Assembly: GCA_037013495.1 (NCBI GenBank)
Contig: CM072803.1
Coordinates: 20,171,501 to 20,235,500 of the forward strand
Origin: Hippophae tibetana
Taxonomy: Eukaryota; Streptophyta; Magnoliopsida; Rosales; Elaeagnaceae
Direction: 5' to 3'
DNA: 64,000 nt
Under the pieces are notes generated by a model, which worked only from the letters and a program-made list of their open reading frames with translations, was not told the origin of the DNA and searched no databases. The position numbers were made by a program, and so were the translations under genes. Position 1 is the first letter of the stretch; every line of letters starts with the position of its first letter. Positions 24,716-37,985 of the stretch are shown piece by piece.

Positions 24716-25380
24716 AAGGAATAACAATTATTCAGTAAGATCAATTTGCTATTATACCATAAACAAAATTATATGAAAAATAACTTTTTATGGTATTTGA
24801 TTTATATTTTCTTAAGTTTTAATGTAAAAGAAATAAGTAAAGAGTATAAACTAATTATCTTTACCAAAAGTTATACCTTTCATTAGGAGGCACCAATAAC
24901 TCTTTATCCAACCTATCACGTATACTTAACTCATAATTCAAATTTCACCATGATACATGGATATGACTCACCATGCATTACGTAAATCAAGAGATGACTC
25001 GTAGACAAACAAGTGATGCATCACTCCCTCTCCTGTAAGATAAGTTTATCCTCAAATTTACGTTTTTTGAAACTTGAACCCAAGATCAAGTTCTGATATC
25101 AAACTTAGAAATAATAGTTAATCATTTCTACCAAAAACTTAAGCGAGTAATAAAAGACGCTACATTCGTTTGCATAGTTGTTACTTTTAGACCACATGTT
25201 CGTCTCTTAGCTCTTAAATATTACGGCATCAGAATGATAGGTGTTAACAGACTATTCAAAAATGTTATTCATCGTAGTTACCAAGATTTTTATATATATA
25301 CACACTGTGTAAATAATGAAGAAAAACATGCAGTTGTTGTATCACTAAAAGCATGTTGTCGTCCACTTTACTGATCATAT
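24716..25380. other. Intergenic DNA, no gene seen
   Basis: AT-rich sequence between the LRR-RLK fragment and the MITE-like element. No coding signal or repeat structure was recognised. Confidence 0.5.
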
Positions 25381-25810
25381 TTAGGGGTGTGCAAAAAATC
25401 CGATCATCTGATCCGATCCGTTGATTTTTCATCTGATCTGATCTAATCCGATGGTCGGATCGGACGATGGATTTCACTACGATTCATCTGATCCGATCGA
25501 AATTAATTATATATATATTTATTAAATTAAATATATATATATATATATATAATTAATATATATTAATTTAATTTTTTAATATTTTTTTAAGTCAAATAAT
25601 TTTATGTTATGATTTATGTAAAATTTTAACAAATTTATTTAAAAATACAAAAAAATAGAATTAATTAAGTTTATTTGTCGGATTGATCGGATGTCATCCG
25701 AATAGTTTACGGATCGGTTACAGATTATGATGTTTCAATCCGAGCAAATGATCAGATCAAATCGAATGAGTATAAAATCAACAGTTTCGATCCGATGAAA
25801 AACATTAATC
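25381..25810. mobile_element. hAT-MITE-like element, right end worn
   Basis: It begins TTAGGGGTGTGCAAAAAATC, the kind of end (TAGGGGTGT) seen on the complete MITE at 43036. The ends are filled with repeated GATCCGATC / GATCGGATC motifs in both orientations (25400-25500 and 25680-25800), around an AT-rich centre. A clean right terminus is missing: the expected ACACCCCTAA has decayed to a sequence near 25805. The flanks TGATCATA and AATCATAC are similar but not a proven target duplication. Confidence 0.5.
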
Positions 25811-27640
25811 ATACATATTGTTTCTCTTGTGTTGTTAAGTGTTATAATTTTACACCGCAATACCATAATGATTCTTCAAAATAATAATTTTCATTAATAT
25901 TAATTTTTAAATATATAATACTTTTCTAACAATCCAATTACATTATATATATAAATAATAATATTATAAATTCAAATCATACTCTTAAACCCAAATCTCA
26001 AATACAATCAAAAATCTCACGTACGTATCCAAATTAAAGAATCCAAAAATACCTCCATTAATATTCTTTGCTGCACAAAAATATTCCGACTATGCATAAT
26101 ATATACATATAGATAATAAAGCCTTGTTGGCTTCACCTTCAACTTGCAAAACAAATGAAGTAATTTATTAGCTCATTAACTTCTTTTGTCCAAACATAAA
26201 GAAAAAAAAATACTAATTAATTGGCATAAACAAACTAAACCCATTAACCATTAAAGTCTAATATCAATTAATATTTGGCTCAACAAAACTTCCATATACA
26301 TCTTTTCATATTACACTTAATCAAAACCGACCGTTTATTTCGATTTTTTTTATAATCAACTCCATCATTTCCTTTCTACATGATTGTATTTATGAGGTGC
26401 TTGATTGTTCAAACTTCAATTGGTTGGGTGCCATTAAATAAAAACTCAAACCGCGATTATAGACTTTGAATACTAAGATTAAACAAGTAAAAGTATATCA
26501 AATTGAATATAAATCTAATAATACAATAAACACTGCAAGAGATCGGTGTTGGGTCTGGGAGAGTTGGGTCAGTACTGGTGACGGTGACGATGATGGAATG
26601 GGAATGAGACGGTAATGGCACGGGAACGAGACGGCCACTGAACGGGAAAGAAGGCGATGACGAGTATTTTTTTTCTTTTAACGAAATGTCTCGTGTGTAT
26701 ACACACGCGATGCCATCTTCAACCTTTTGCTGTGTATTTTACCATAAAAAATAGATTTGGATGTGGGTCGAATAAAGCCCGATCAGAATTTACTTTTCGG
26801 TGCCATTTTAAAATATTAATTTTCATCAGAAAAATACAAGGAATTCAACGAGTATATTATAATTTAAGTATTATAAAGTAGTGGGATAATTAGCCTATTT
26901 GGAAGATAGCGACTTAGGCCAGAGATATACGAATATTGATATAATTATTCTTATATTAAATTAAAATATCTGTATGTTATTGAGTATTATCTTTCAAAAT
27001 AATATACATATTATAAAATAATAGAAAATAAAATACGTATAAACAAACAATTTAATATTTATAATGATTTTTATCAATATTTTAGTAAAAATATCTATAA
27101 TATCTATAATATTTTAATAAAAAAATATTTACACGATAATTTAATGATAACTATATTTAAGCTACAATTTATTAATATTTTTGATAATTTTATAATAATT
27201 TAAACAAAAAATATATAAATATTATATTCTTACCTAGAAATATACGAAACAACGATATTGTCCCAATAATTCATTCTTGGTACAAAGTACTATAGTTGTG
27301 TGTTCCATACACTTTATTTTATTTGATACATATATAAAGGTGGTAATGTTAATCATAATACATAATATAATATAAATTAATTAATAAATAAATAAATATA
27401 AAATAAGAGTTTTTTTATGTAATTAAAAATCTTATTTAATTCTTTTTATTATAAATAAAAAATAAGAAAAAATCAAATAAATATTTTTATGTATCAACTT
27501 ATGATATAAATAATACTAAAAGAACATTAGCATAACTAATAAGAAATAATTGCAACCCTTGATACCCATTAATATTAAAAATTGATGTTTTTAGAACAAC
27601 AAAAAATCTTATCTAAACTGCTGCGAGCTGCCAAGGTCAC
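25811..27640. other. Intergenic DNA upstream of the NDA gene
   Basis: Mostly AT-rich. A purine- and G-rich patch at 26540-26660 (GACGGTGACGATGATGG, then GGGAACGAGACGG) and a 16-bp palindrome, CGTGTGTATACACACG at 26692-26707, stand out. Neither matches a gene. The small frame at 26657-26881 has no signature. Confidence 0.5.
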
Positions 27641-27961
27641 GATACTGTGTCACAGACAGTCAGACACCAAGAGTCAAGCTTAGACAGCTGCGGGCTGCTA
27701 CGTAAAGTATGTAACCAAACGTCAAACGAATCCTGCTACTCGGCTGCCGACTCATTTCACTCCGATTCATTGGCCGAGTCAAAAATTTACACTCAAGGAA
27801 ACTCACGAGTCCCCTTCTCTGATCCCCAATCCAAAATTTTAGGAGCCTTCTCCTCCTTATTCGATGTCTGCTTCAATTATAACACAAATCACATAATTTT
27901 CTTTCTCATTCTAGCAATAGAGACTCAAATTCTTATAGAGAAAAACAGAGACTAATAAACC

Positions 27962-30900
27962 ATGGCTTGGTTCAGAAATCTCATGCATTTCTCAACCAAA
28001 TCACAAATCAAAAGCAGAAACATAAACCCATTTCAATTCTCTCAGCTATCTTTGGTTGCTTCCTTCAGTTCCGACCCGAAAACCAATGAAACACAATCGA
28101 GTAATCGATATTCTGTTTTGGAGCCTACGAAGCCAACTGAGAAGCCGAGAGTTGTAGTTTTGGGGACTGGGTGGGCAGGTTGTCGTCTAATGAAAGGATT
28201 GGATACCAAAATATACGACGTCATTTGTGTGTCTCCTCGCAATCACATGGTCTTCACGCCTCTGTTGGCCTCTACTTGTGTTGGGACTCTTGAATTTAGG
28301 TCGGTCGCTGAACCTATAGGGAGGATTCAGCCTGCGATTTCTCGAGAACCCGGTTCTTATTTCTTTCTTGCTAACTGTACCGACATAAATATCAATGAAC
28401 ATAAGGTACACTTTTTGCTTGTTTGGGATTTAGGGTTTTTCTGTAGTTCTTGAGAGTGTGGAAAAGAGTTTGCTTTTGTCTTTTAGGTGCTTTCTGTGTA
28501 AAGGCTGAAATTGAATTCCTTTAGGTGAGAGTAGTTTGATGAAATGACTGTTTGGAACTTTGAGACCAATATGTTGAAATTGAAATTGAATAGTTAAGCT
28601 GCACATCAAGCAGAATTGTTTTAAGATCAAATGAAACATGTGAACACAAGTGACAAGTGGAATTCAGAGGATATTCATTTTCTTAGTAGTAGTTTACTAA
28701 AATTGTAATGAACCAGAATGAAAATATGGTAATTAGTTAAAAAATTATTGCTTTAATGGAATATCATTTGAAATAAATAATAGAGCAATGCCTTTGCTGC
28801 TGCAGGGAATTTTATGAATTGACAGTTATGATTTGATGATACCCTGTAATTAATCATGAAATAGTTATATTTGGACTTGATGTATTTAATGCACCAAATC
28901 TTGGTGTTATATCCTTGCTTTGCTGGTTAAGAAGTTTGTTTTTCGGTATGTAAGGTGCAATGTGAGACTGTGACAGATGGATCAGACAGCTTGAAGCCAT
29001 GGAAATTTGAGTTAGCCTATGATAAGCTGGTGATTGCATTAGGAGCTCAAGCCTCAACTTTTGGAATTCAAGGTGTAAAAGAACATGCAACCTTTCTTCG
29101 GGAAGTCCATCATGCACAAGAAATTCGTCGGAAGCTGCTGCTGAACTTAATGCTTTCAGATGTTCCTGGTATGCTTATTTGGATTTTAATTTCTTGAAAG
29201 AAGCGTAATATGTTGTGAGTTGAATTTCATTATGAGACTGTTGTGTGGAGGCAGGACTCTCTGAAGCTGAGAAGTCTAGACTTCTTCACTGTGTAGTTGT
29301 TGGAGGTGGTCCTACAGGGGTTGAGTTCAGTGGTGAGCTCAGTGATTTTATCATGAGAGATGTCAAACAAAGATATGCTCATGTAAAAAATTATATCCAT
29401 GTTACATTGATTGAGGTTCGTTCCTTACCAACATAAACTTCTTTTTTTATAAAATTTAATTTATCTATTTCAATTTAGTTCAGGTCAGTTCCAATTTTCT
29501 CTGACTTCTATTTCTCGTTTTGCTGAATTTAGTTGATGTTATTTGGTAACAAGTTCTTATCTATGCATTCTTAGCAAAAATGTTCTCATATATGCAGGCA
29601 AACGAAATACTCTCTTCATTTGATGATCGCCTCCGGCAATATGCCTCTAAGCAGTTAACAAAGGTAAGAGATATAAGATCCATACAAAGATAACTGGCAT
29701 GTACCTGGATATGTGTGTAACTGCTATCTGTTATGCATTTTTATCTTACTAAATTTTTTATTTCTGTTTCTAGCATTTGTAAGAAACAACCTCTTGCATT
29801 TTGACTTGAATCAAAAAACTCGAATATTGAGGGGTTGTTTTTCAATTTCCAAAAAAGCAGCTTAGATCTTTGTATGAAGCTCTTTTCATGCCTTCAAAAG
29901 GAGAAGGGAGCATAGAAATTTTAAAATTTCCCTTAATGGCTTACATGAGTTTCTAAAATTTGGCTTTCTGCATTTAAACCTCTAAATTTGTATTTATATT
30001 TGAGTATTTTCCCCAGTCAGGAGTCCGTCTTGTGCGTGGGGTTGTCAAGGACGTCCAGGCTGACAAGATAATTCTTAGTGATGGCACAGAGGTTCCTTAT
30101 GGTCTGTTAGTATGGTCAACCGGGGTTGGTCCTTCACCTTTAGTGAATTCTCTAAAACTTCCTAAAGCTCCTGGTGGAAGGTAGCTGCTTATCTTTTTTC
30201 ATGGTCAAAATGAAATCTATCACCTTTTCGCCAGATAATGTTTTAAACTGCTGATACATGTATAGTAGAGTTGGTTGGGAAAGTACCGAAATAGTGGTTT
30301 TCTGGCCTTCTTAATGAAGATTACTTGGTAAACTTTTTATGGAAACTTCATTGAAGCTCAAGTTAACTTAAGTTATGTTTGATAACAATTCTGATCTATG
30401 ATGATTGAATAATTGATTTTGTAATTTTTGATTTTTTGTAAAAATAATCATCAATATCTTTGATAACAATTTTTACTTGGTGATTAAGAAAAAAATCAAA
30501 AATCATTTACAGGTTGTTTGTTATGCTTTGTTTCTTGATTTTTTTTCCAAAACTTATAAAATTAAGAATTTTATTTTTTGTTATTATTTACAAATTTTAA
30601 GTTTTTTTATCATTTTCTTCCAATATTTATATAAATAAAAATCATAAGATTTGATTTACTCCTTAGAAAAAAAATGTTTTGTGAAATGAAAAAAAAATAT
30701 AAATCAAAAATTTTATTAAAAAATTTTATTTTTAAATATTTATGAATCACTCGATATTTTAGTGGTGATTTTTTAAATATGTAAAAATTAAAATTAAAAA
30801 TTTACGTGATAAAAAGATTACTTGAAAATATTTAAAAATGAAAATGAAAATCATTATTGAGCATACCCTTAATTATAATACAAATGCCTTCAATATAAGC

Positions 30901-32066
30901 CATACTCTATCTATAATCTTTTTTCCTCTTTCTTTTCATTTTTTTTCAATTTTTTATCTAGTATTTCCTTTACATTATAAATTGATTTTATTTTTATTTT
31001 TTCTCTTTGCTCTCAGGATGCACGATTCTAATCTGTTTTGAATCTTGTTTTGTTTTCTTGTTGTTTAGTTTAGTTTACTTTAGTTCTCTCTCCCTCTCTC
31101 TCTCTGCTCTCAGGATTTACGATTCCAATCTGTTCTGAATCTTGTTTTGTTTTCTTGTTGTTTAGTTTAGTTCTCTCTCTCTCTCTCTCGTGTGATCTTT
31201 GATGCACATTTTTGATATTTACAGGATAGGTGTGGATGAGTGGCTACGTGTCCCTTCCGTGCAGGATATATTTTCAATTGGTGACTGTAGTGGCTATCTT
31301 GAGAGTACCGGAAAACATGTGCTTCCAGCATTGGCCCAGGTAAGATGGACACTGTGAGTGTCATAGTCTCGTCTAAAATGTAACCTATCTTCTGGCTAAA
31401 AATGCATTCTGAACTCTCTAAGACTGGGCTCAAATTCCTTGTTTTACATTCAAGTCAGAAATCAGCACAAGTCTTATTATCATTCATATGCAATTTTCTT
31501 ATTTAATGCCAACCGCCCTCTAGTTATGCTTTTATTCTAAAGTACTTGCTTGAGACTTTTACTCGTATTTGCTCGTTTTCTACTGATTCTTTTGCCTGTG
31601 GTGGAAATTATTGCACCAGAACCGAACTAAACCAATTTGAATTATTGAAGGTTGCAGAGCGGCAAGGAAAATATCTGGCAAACCTATTGAACAAAATTGG
31701 CGAAGCTGGTGGAGGACGTGCAAACAGTGCAAAAGATATTGAGAAAGTAGATCCATTTGTGTACAAACATTTAGGAAGCATGGCAACTATTGGCAGATAT
31801 AAGGCACTTGTGGACCTCAGAGAAAGCAAGGTAAATTTTGAACCACTTCCAAGACTCTTTTTTCTTTTACTAGAAAGTCAAATGGGTAATTGATTCATGG
31901 AGGTGTTCTGCAGGAGGCCAAGGGTTTAGCCCTTGCTGGATTTACCAGTTGGTTTATATGGCGCTCCGCATATCTAACACGCTTGATAAGTTGGAGGAAT
32001 CGATTCTACGTAGCCATCAACTGGGCTACAACTTTTGTGTTTGGACGTGATACAAACAGAATATAG
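27962..32066 (+). CDS. NDA: Internal alternative NAD(P)H-ubiquinone oxidoreductase (type II NADH dehydrogenase), mitochondrial
   Basis: Eight exons join in phase: 27962-28405, 28955-29168, 29255-29415, 29598-29663, 30017-30180, 31225-31339, 31651-31830 and 31914-32066, giving 498 residues. The N-terminus ([20 protein letters not shown]) is Ser/Arg/Lys-rich and free of acids, as in a mitochondrial presequence. GTGWAG (68-73) is the FAD-binding Rossmann motif, and GGGPTG (236-241) the NAD(P)H-binding one. [10 protein letters not shown] near residue 365 is the conserved FAD-contacting block, and the C-terminal [19 protein letters not shown] is the amphipathic membrane anchor of the family. There is no EF-hand insert, so it is NDA type rather than NDB. 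It oxidises matrix NAD(P)H and reduces ubiquinone without pumping protons. NDA1 versus NDA2 cannot be settled; Arabidopsis NDA1 is light-regulated. Confidence 0.93.
31009..31195 (+). repeat. 97-bp tandem duplication in NDA intron 5
   Basis: GCTCTCAGGAT at 31009 and 31106 opens two copies. Both run through ACGATTC, AATCTGTT, GAATCTTGTTTTGTTTTCTT and GTTGTTTAGTTTAG, then end in CT-rich runs. Each copy carries CTCTCAG, which looks like a splice acceptor. The second copy ends about 30 bp before the true acceptor of exon 6 (exon starts at 31225). Confidence 0.85.
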
Positions 32067-34330
32067 ATTTCAAGTGATGAGAAAGGTTTCTGTTTTCATG
32101 TTTTAGATCAAATTCCTTTCAAAATTCCCATGATGGAGATTGGATGAAGTTTGTCACCGGTATCGGACCATAGGGGATTTGCTTGACCTTTATATTCAAC
32201 TGTCATTTATAAACCATTGTCACTGTCTTGAACCAAAGAGCCAGAATACCACATGAAGTAAGGCGAGAACATACTCATTCTCATAAAGTGAATTGTAAAT
32301 CTTAATGTTTTCAGGCCATTGTTTTCTTCTCCTCCCACATTGATCATTTTTACGTCTTGTTTTGTTTTTATGATTTACTGGATACAAGTACAATTTTTTA
32401 TTTATATTCCCACTTTTTATACATAATGTACCTTACAATTAATTGTGAAGTGTATTGCCTGTTACACAATTAAACAATAAGTGATTATACAAGAAAACAA
32501 ATTATGTTTGTGTCAAAGGCTGATATATGAAGCAAATTTCACGTTATCACAATTTTATAACAATTGTAATAGTAACAATTAATTTTTATGTTAATTTTGT
32601 TATAGATAGAGGTGTTAGTAAGCTAAGTTTGCTTAGATTTAGTACAGTTTAATTATTTAAATTTTATGTAAATTAAATTATCTTAATATCACTTTTAAGA
32701 AGCTAGGTTAAACAATTTACTAGCTTATTTATTTATATTTTTAAAAAATTAGAAAATGAAAATTATTTATAATTTTGTTCAAAAATAAAAATATTAGTAT
32801 AAATATTATTTTTTATTATATTTTAAAAAGTACTACATTTTAAGTAATTTTTTATAGTGATATTATGGTAATTATTGTATGATATTTTTTTAAGTAGAGT
32901 TTTATTATTAATGCGCTTAATGGGTTGCATATGTATCTTTTTCGTATCATATAAAAAATAATAATTTTTATAGCAAAAAGTAAAAATATAAATAACTATT
33001 TCTATAAAATCTGAAGTTTTTTTTTTAAATGTTTTGAGTACCTAACCTCGTTAAGATTAAACACACGTGCTTGCAAAGTGACTTACTGACACACAAGTTC
33101 GCTTCTTCCTCGCCAGCTGTATAGTGTTTAAAAATAGATTCGATTCCATCTAAATAACTTATGTAACTTAATCAGGTTATAATACAGTTTTTTATCGTGT
33201 TTAAAAATTAAGTAATTTATTTATTATGAATTTGATTGATTTTTGAAATTAAAATCTTTATAAGCTATAAGAATACTTATATTATATTTTTATTAAATAA
33301 AAAAATAAAAAAATATATAAAATTAATAGCTTTCTCTGTACCTATTTCTTCTTATTAAATTTCAATTAATCATTTCTTATTTTCATACCTTAACCCAATA
33401 ACTTTATCTATCTAATCTTTAATGGAGAGGAGAGGAGAGATCTCAAGTTTAATACAAATCATTGACCCTCTAGTTTTTATATTTATATTGTTGAAATTAA
33501 ACGTTTGTTTATACATGTAATTTATTTTTAAATTATTATGAAATTAAATAGTAAATAATTGTATTAGTTTCGTTATTAATTAAAATTTAGAATTGAGTAG
33601 GTAAACTTTGTTTATTTATTGGTTAAAAAAAATTTAAATTCTTTTATATCTAAACTTTAATCTATCGTTAAAATATAAAATTTAATACAATAATTGTTTA
33701 ATTATTAAAAAAAATATTTAAAAAAAATTATCTATTGTAAAATCAAAAACAAGAATTACTAAAACACAAAATCCATTATTTCGATTTTAGTTTTAATTCT
33801 TAAATTTAATTCAAATCCGAATCAATACATTGTATACATACCCTCACTTACTGCTGCCGCCCATTTTCCATCTGAATCACCCCACAAGACTACAACCTTT
33901 CCTTTGTCACCCTTGCACCCCCCCAAGCTTAAGATTATAATGTATACATTTTTGTGATGTTTATATACTTTTTCTAAAGAAGATTTTGGTATATATATTT
34001 TTGACAGTTTAAGATTTTAATGTATGTATTTTTGATATAATGACAGTTGAGAATAAATATTACACATATTATGTCACTTATTTTATTATTTATATTATTA
34101 TTTATTATATGTAGTTATTTTTATTATTTTAATTACACAAGTAAAAAATATTTTTATTTTTTATTTTAATTATTACTTTAAAATTGATACTTTTGGACAA
34201 ATATTGATTAGAAGAATAGCAATCTATTTGATAAAATGCATCAAAGAAGAGTGAAAAAAAAAGGTGAGAAATTTGCGTAGAATCAATTTTGGGTTATATT
34301 GTTGGATTCGGAAGATCCGTATCTTGAATG
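32067..34330. other. Intergenic DNA downstream of the NDA gene
   Basis: The first 300 bases are probably the NDA 3' untranslated region. The rest is AT-rich. A C-rich patch at 33840-33930 (GCTGCCGCCCATTTTCC, CACCCCCCCAAG) has no coding signature. TTTAAGATT(A/T)TAATGTAT-like sequence occurs twice near 33930 and 34008. Confidence 0.5.
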
Positions 34331-36480
34331 AAGGTGAACAACCTGCTACCAATTGTATCAAATTCAGAGGTTTCGAGCTCACTGCGTACATTAGCTGTGA
34401 TAAATGTAGGAACAAAAGTTCAGATCTAATTTAATTATATATAAATATAAAATATAAACACAATAAATATTTAAATAATTTAATTTTTTAACGTGAAAAA
34501 TTTAATCCATTAATAACAACACATTAAAGAAAATCTATTATGGTAATCTAAATAAAGAAAACATATATCAATATTTAAAAAATTAGAAGTACAATCCCAA
34601 AATTATGAAACAAGATAACTATAAACTCAAAATAAATCTAAAAAAATAAATTTGATCGATCCAAATAAATAACATAATAATCCAATACAAATTTGTTATA
34701 AATTGGTGTTATCAGAAGTAAAGTTTAGACCCAATTCTAATTAGGCATGAGATTCGAACCCAAAAGGTAAGAAAACCTATTGGAAAGAATATCTAATCAC
34801 AACTATAAGGTTTATGAGTGTTAAAAATATTCGTAAATAAAATATTTAAATATAATTTAGTTTCTAGGTTTGTCTTTCAATATAATTATTCAAGTCGAAG
34901 AAATTATCGAGTTTCTAATGAACATATTTTAAGTATACTTCTATTCTTATAAACATTAGATTTCATATTAGAAATATAGGAATATTTAGTATATACTTAC
35001 TTGACCAATCGAATTATGTTTGGATCGATCGAGGAGGTAGATTGATCAAGTATCAATATATTACAATCTAAGTCTTCTCGGATTGATTTTATAATTAGAA
35101 TAGATCGATTGAAGTTTTAGATTTGATCTATCAAGGACCGGATTGATCGAGAATCAATCACATTCGATCTATCTGGCCTCAGGTTTTTATCTTTTATAGC
35201 TTGGATAGATTGAAATTAGTTTAGATCGATTGATTATTTTTAATTGTTACCTATATCGATCAAAAAGGGTTTCAATCGATTAACCTTATTAGTTCGATCG
35301 ATCGAGCTCGGCTTTGATCAATCAAAATCGAGCTCTATCGAGCGACAAGGGCTTTAATTTTATCCTAATTATTTACTTAAATCAAACATTTTAATTACTA
35401 AATTGTCCACATTCTTTCAAGATCTATCAAATAATTTTTTAAACAACATAGTAATTAATCTTTTGATCTATGGCTTCAATAATTCTATTTAAACAAACCT
35501 ATATGCATTATAATCTCTCATCTACAATTGCTTTAATCTTTTGATCATAAGTTCTCTCTAATCTGTTTTGCAAAATCATATTTTATTAGTCTTTTTTTAT
35601 TAATCTATCAAACATTTTGTGGTTATGTTTGATTGATTAACAAGTCTAGTTTATTTATGATCATGTGCTTAATGATCTGTTCTAGGGTTTGCTAGTGATT
35701 TTAGTTTCATTTGTTATTTCATTAAATCATCTCACTATAATTTTTCATTGTTTAATTTATTCTAGGACATGCTTTACACTTGTGTTACTGTATTAACTTT
35801 TCAAGTGTCAACTAAACGGATTCGATAACTTGTGTGACTCAAGTATATCAGAACGTTGGTCCAAATTCATACAACTTACTTGTGGACATTGTGAAAGAAA
35901 GCAAAGGTTTATAAGTAGGTTACTTGAGGGCATTATCTGTGAGAGATAGTTTAAGTTCTAGTATTGTAATCGAACATATTTTCATATTAGATAGTTAGAT
36001 GATCTACCAGACCGGTGGTTTTCTCTTAGATCATTATTACGACTTAGATTATTACCACCTAAAAATCTTGTCTCAATCTTTATTTTTGCATTATTTTATT
36101 CACATAAAATTACTTGTCTGGCTGTCTGTGAAATTTTAATTTGACATATTTTTATTAATTATCTATTCACCTCTCTAGTTAATTAGATCTGTATATTTTT
36201 CTAATGTGAGACTCGTTTGCACACCTAATAATTTCCCTCAAATGAGAACACACACTCTCCTTAGACTTAAACAATGACATATACCAAGGACCATCCATTT
36301 AGTCAAATTCTTCTTAATCGGACATCCATACTTCATCAAGTGCATAATGCGGTAAGAAAGAATTAAAGAATTCATGTCAACTTAATCACACTTTGAGAAT
36401 CCAATTAGTCTAGAACAATAGCACGAAATTTCCAATGTGATCCAACATGGTTCCAAACATCCATTCAAACTTGGACCACA
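34330..36480 (-). mobile_element. Possible older Copia LTR interrupted by a nested LTR
   Basis: On the minus strand, GAGGGAAATTATTAGGTGTGC (about 36243 leftwards) resembles a polypurine tract followed by an LTR start, and GTGCAAACGAGTCTCACATT resembles the start of some plant Copia LTRs. After removing the LTR at 34804-36203 the sequence resumes and ends near 34340 with AATTGGTAGCAGGTTG, a weak likeness to an initiator-tRNA primer site. This reading is tentative; no second copy is available to confirm it. Confidence 0.25.
34804..36203 (+). mobile_element. Solo LTR of the same family as the Copia element at 39652
   Basis: It opens TATAAGGTTTATGAGTGTTA and ends near TTAGATCTGTATATTTTTCT. It is colinear with the LTRs at 39652-40965 and 46091-47081: AAGGTTTATAAGTGT, TATTCAAG, AACTATCGAG, GATCGATCGAG-rich centre, TCTAGGACATGC, CGATAACTTGTGTGACT, AAATTTTAATTTG, AATTAGATCT. 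It is about 1400 bp with no adjacent primer-binding site or polypurine tract, so it is a solo LTR. The terminal TG has become TA, and no target duplication survives. Confidence 0.7.
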
Positions 36481-37468
36481 TATATAACCTAGATGTGTTA
36501 GTTAATTATAAGTTGAAAAAAAATATATCTTATTATTTTAATCAATAATTATATGCTACATTAATTATGATTGTATTACAACTTATAACTTGAATCAATA
36601 CAAAATTTCATAATAAAAATTAGTGTAGAACCCATTAAGGTTTTCTAAAACTAGAAAAACATCCTTAAAGTTTGAAAATAGAAAATTACATCCCTTCTAT
36701 TATTATTTTATTATAAATTTTTTTCTTAAATTTATTAATACTTATTTAAAAAATTATAAATAATTCTTTTAAAAAATTAAAAAATAATAACAATATGAGA
36801 GAGAATTGTTATTTTTTAAACTTAAGTGATTTTTTTTTGTTATATTTAAAAGACATTTATAATTTACCCTTTCCATACTCTTTTAATAATTCGTAAAAAG
36901 TAATAAAACTAACCTTTACCGAAAAGTTCAGAAAGTAAAAATCTAGCCAGCTGTTTTTTTTAATCTATCAATAATTAGTATTTATATTTTATGTAACATT
37001 CTAAATTTAGAAAACAATTATTTTAGGAAGGTAAAAACACATTTTCCACGCAAGTAAGAATAAGTAAAAAAACTATGAGTTAAATTATTTGTGATTATTT
37101 GCAACGTTGGTTCAGTTTTTATCTGATAAATTTCATAAATATATATGATTTTGGGTAAAAACGAATATGAAATAATGGGTACGGTTCGAGTATAGTTACA
37201 TTGATAACCGTACTCGTTCATACTCAAAATTAATTATATTTATTTAATTAATTTATAAATTTATTAAATTAAATTAGATATTAATTAATAATTAAAGTTT
37301 ATTAAAAAAAATTTAATTTTTTTGAAAAAATAATATTTTTTGGGTATTTTTTAATAAACGTTTCAAACTGTCACCGATCCAAAATGAATTTTGAAAAATT
37401 TCGAGTACAGATTTTATAATTCAATTTGTGAATAATTATATCAAAAATATTACTGATAGTACTCGTAC
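36481..37468. other. AT-rich spacer
   Basis: No gene or repeat recognised. The only long frame (37018-37227, minus) has no signature. Confidence 0.5.
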
Positions 37469-37869
37469 CCATCTGATGAGTGCTCAAAAAGTACTAAAAT
37501 AACCATAATTTTATGCACATTAATTGATTAAAAATATATATATTTATATGTTTTATCATATATTTATATAAATTTGTCTTTTTCGGAATCACGGGTATTT
37601 TTATTGTTTTTCAGGTATTTAGCTTAAAAACGCAACTTAAAAACTCAAAGAGAAATACTGGAAGCAATACATCACAAATATATTAATAAATAAATTAGGA
37701 AAAGTCAACAAATATGGAAAAATTGGACAAAATGGGTCAAAAATGTCAAAAAAAAGAAAATTGTGCCGCCGCGCCGCCCAGCCGCGCACGCCTTGCCTAG
37801 ATCCGCGCGTGTCCCTGCGTGCAGTGCCTGCCCTTCCGTGCGCGCCGACGCCCGTTTCACCCCATTTTT

Positions 37870-37985
37870 CACGTGCAGCCGCTCCATGACGTCATGCTGA
37901 CGTCATCAATGACCTCAGCAATTCCATTCCGCGTTTTTACATTTTTTTACTCATTTTTTCTCTCCATCATCACCTATAAATACCC
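37870..37985 (+). promoter_or_regulatory. Promoter region of the gypsy solo LTR
   Basis: A palindromic CACGTG (G-box) lies at 37870-37875. Two palindromic TGACGTCA sites (bZIP/TGA-type) follow at 37887-37894 and 37898-37905, then TGACCTCA. The TATA-like CTATAAATACC lies about 70 bp further on, and CT-rich leader sequence follows. The spacing is that of a plant RNA polymerase II promoter. Confidence 0.6.

Noticed and set aside
26657..26881. Plus-strand frame of 74 codons
   Set aside because: No domain, signal peptide or splice context, and the composition is that of intergenic DNA.
31546..31650. Upstream extension of NDA exon 7 in the same frame
   Set aside because: It is intron 6; the acceptor at 31650/31651 restores the family sequence [10 protein letters not shown].
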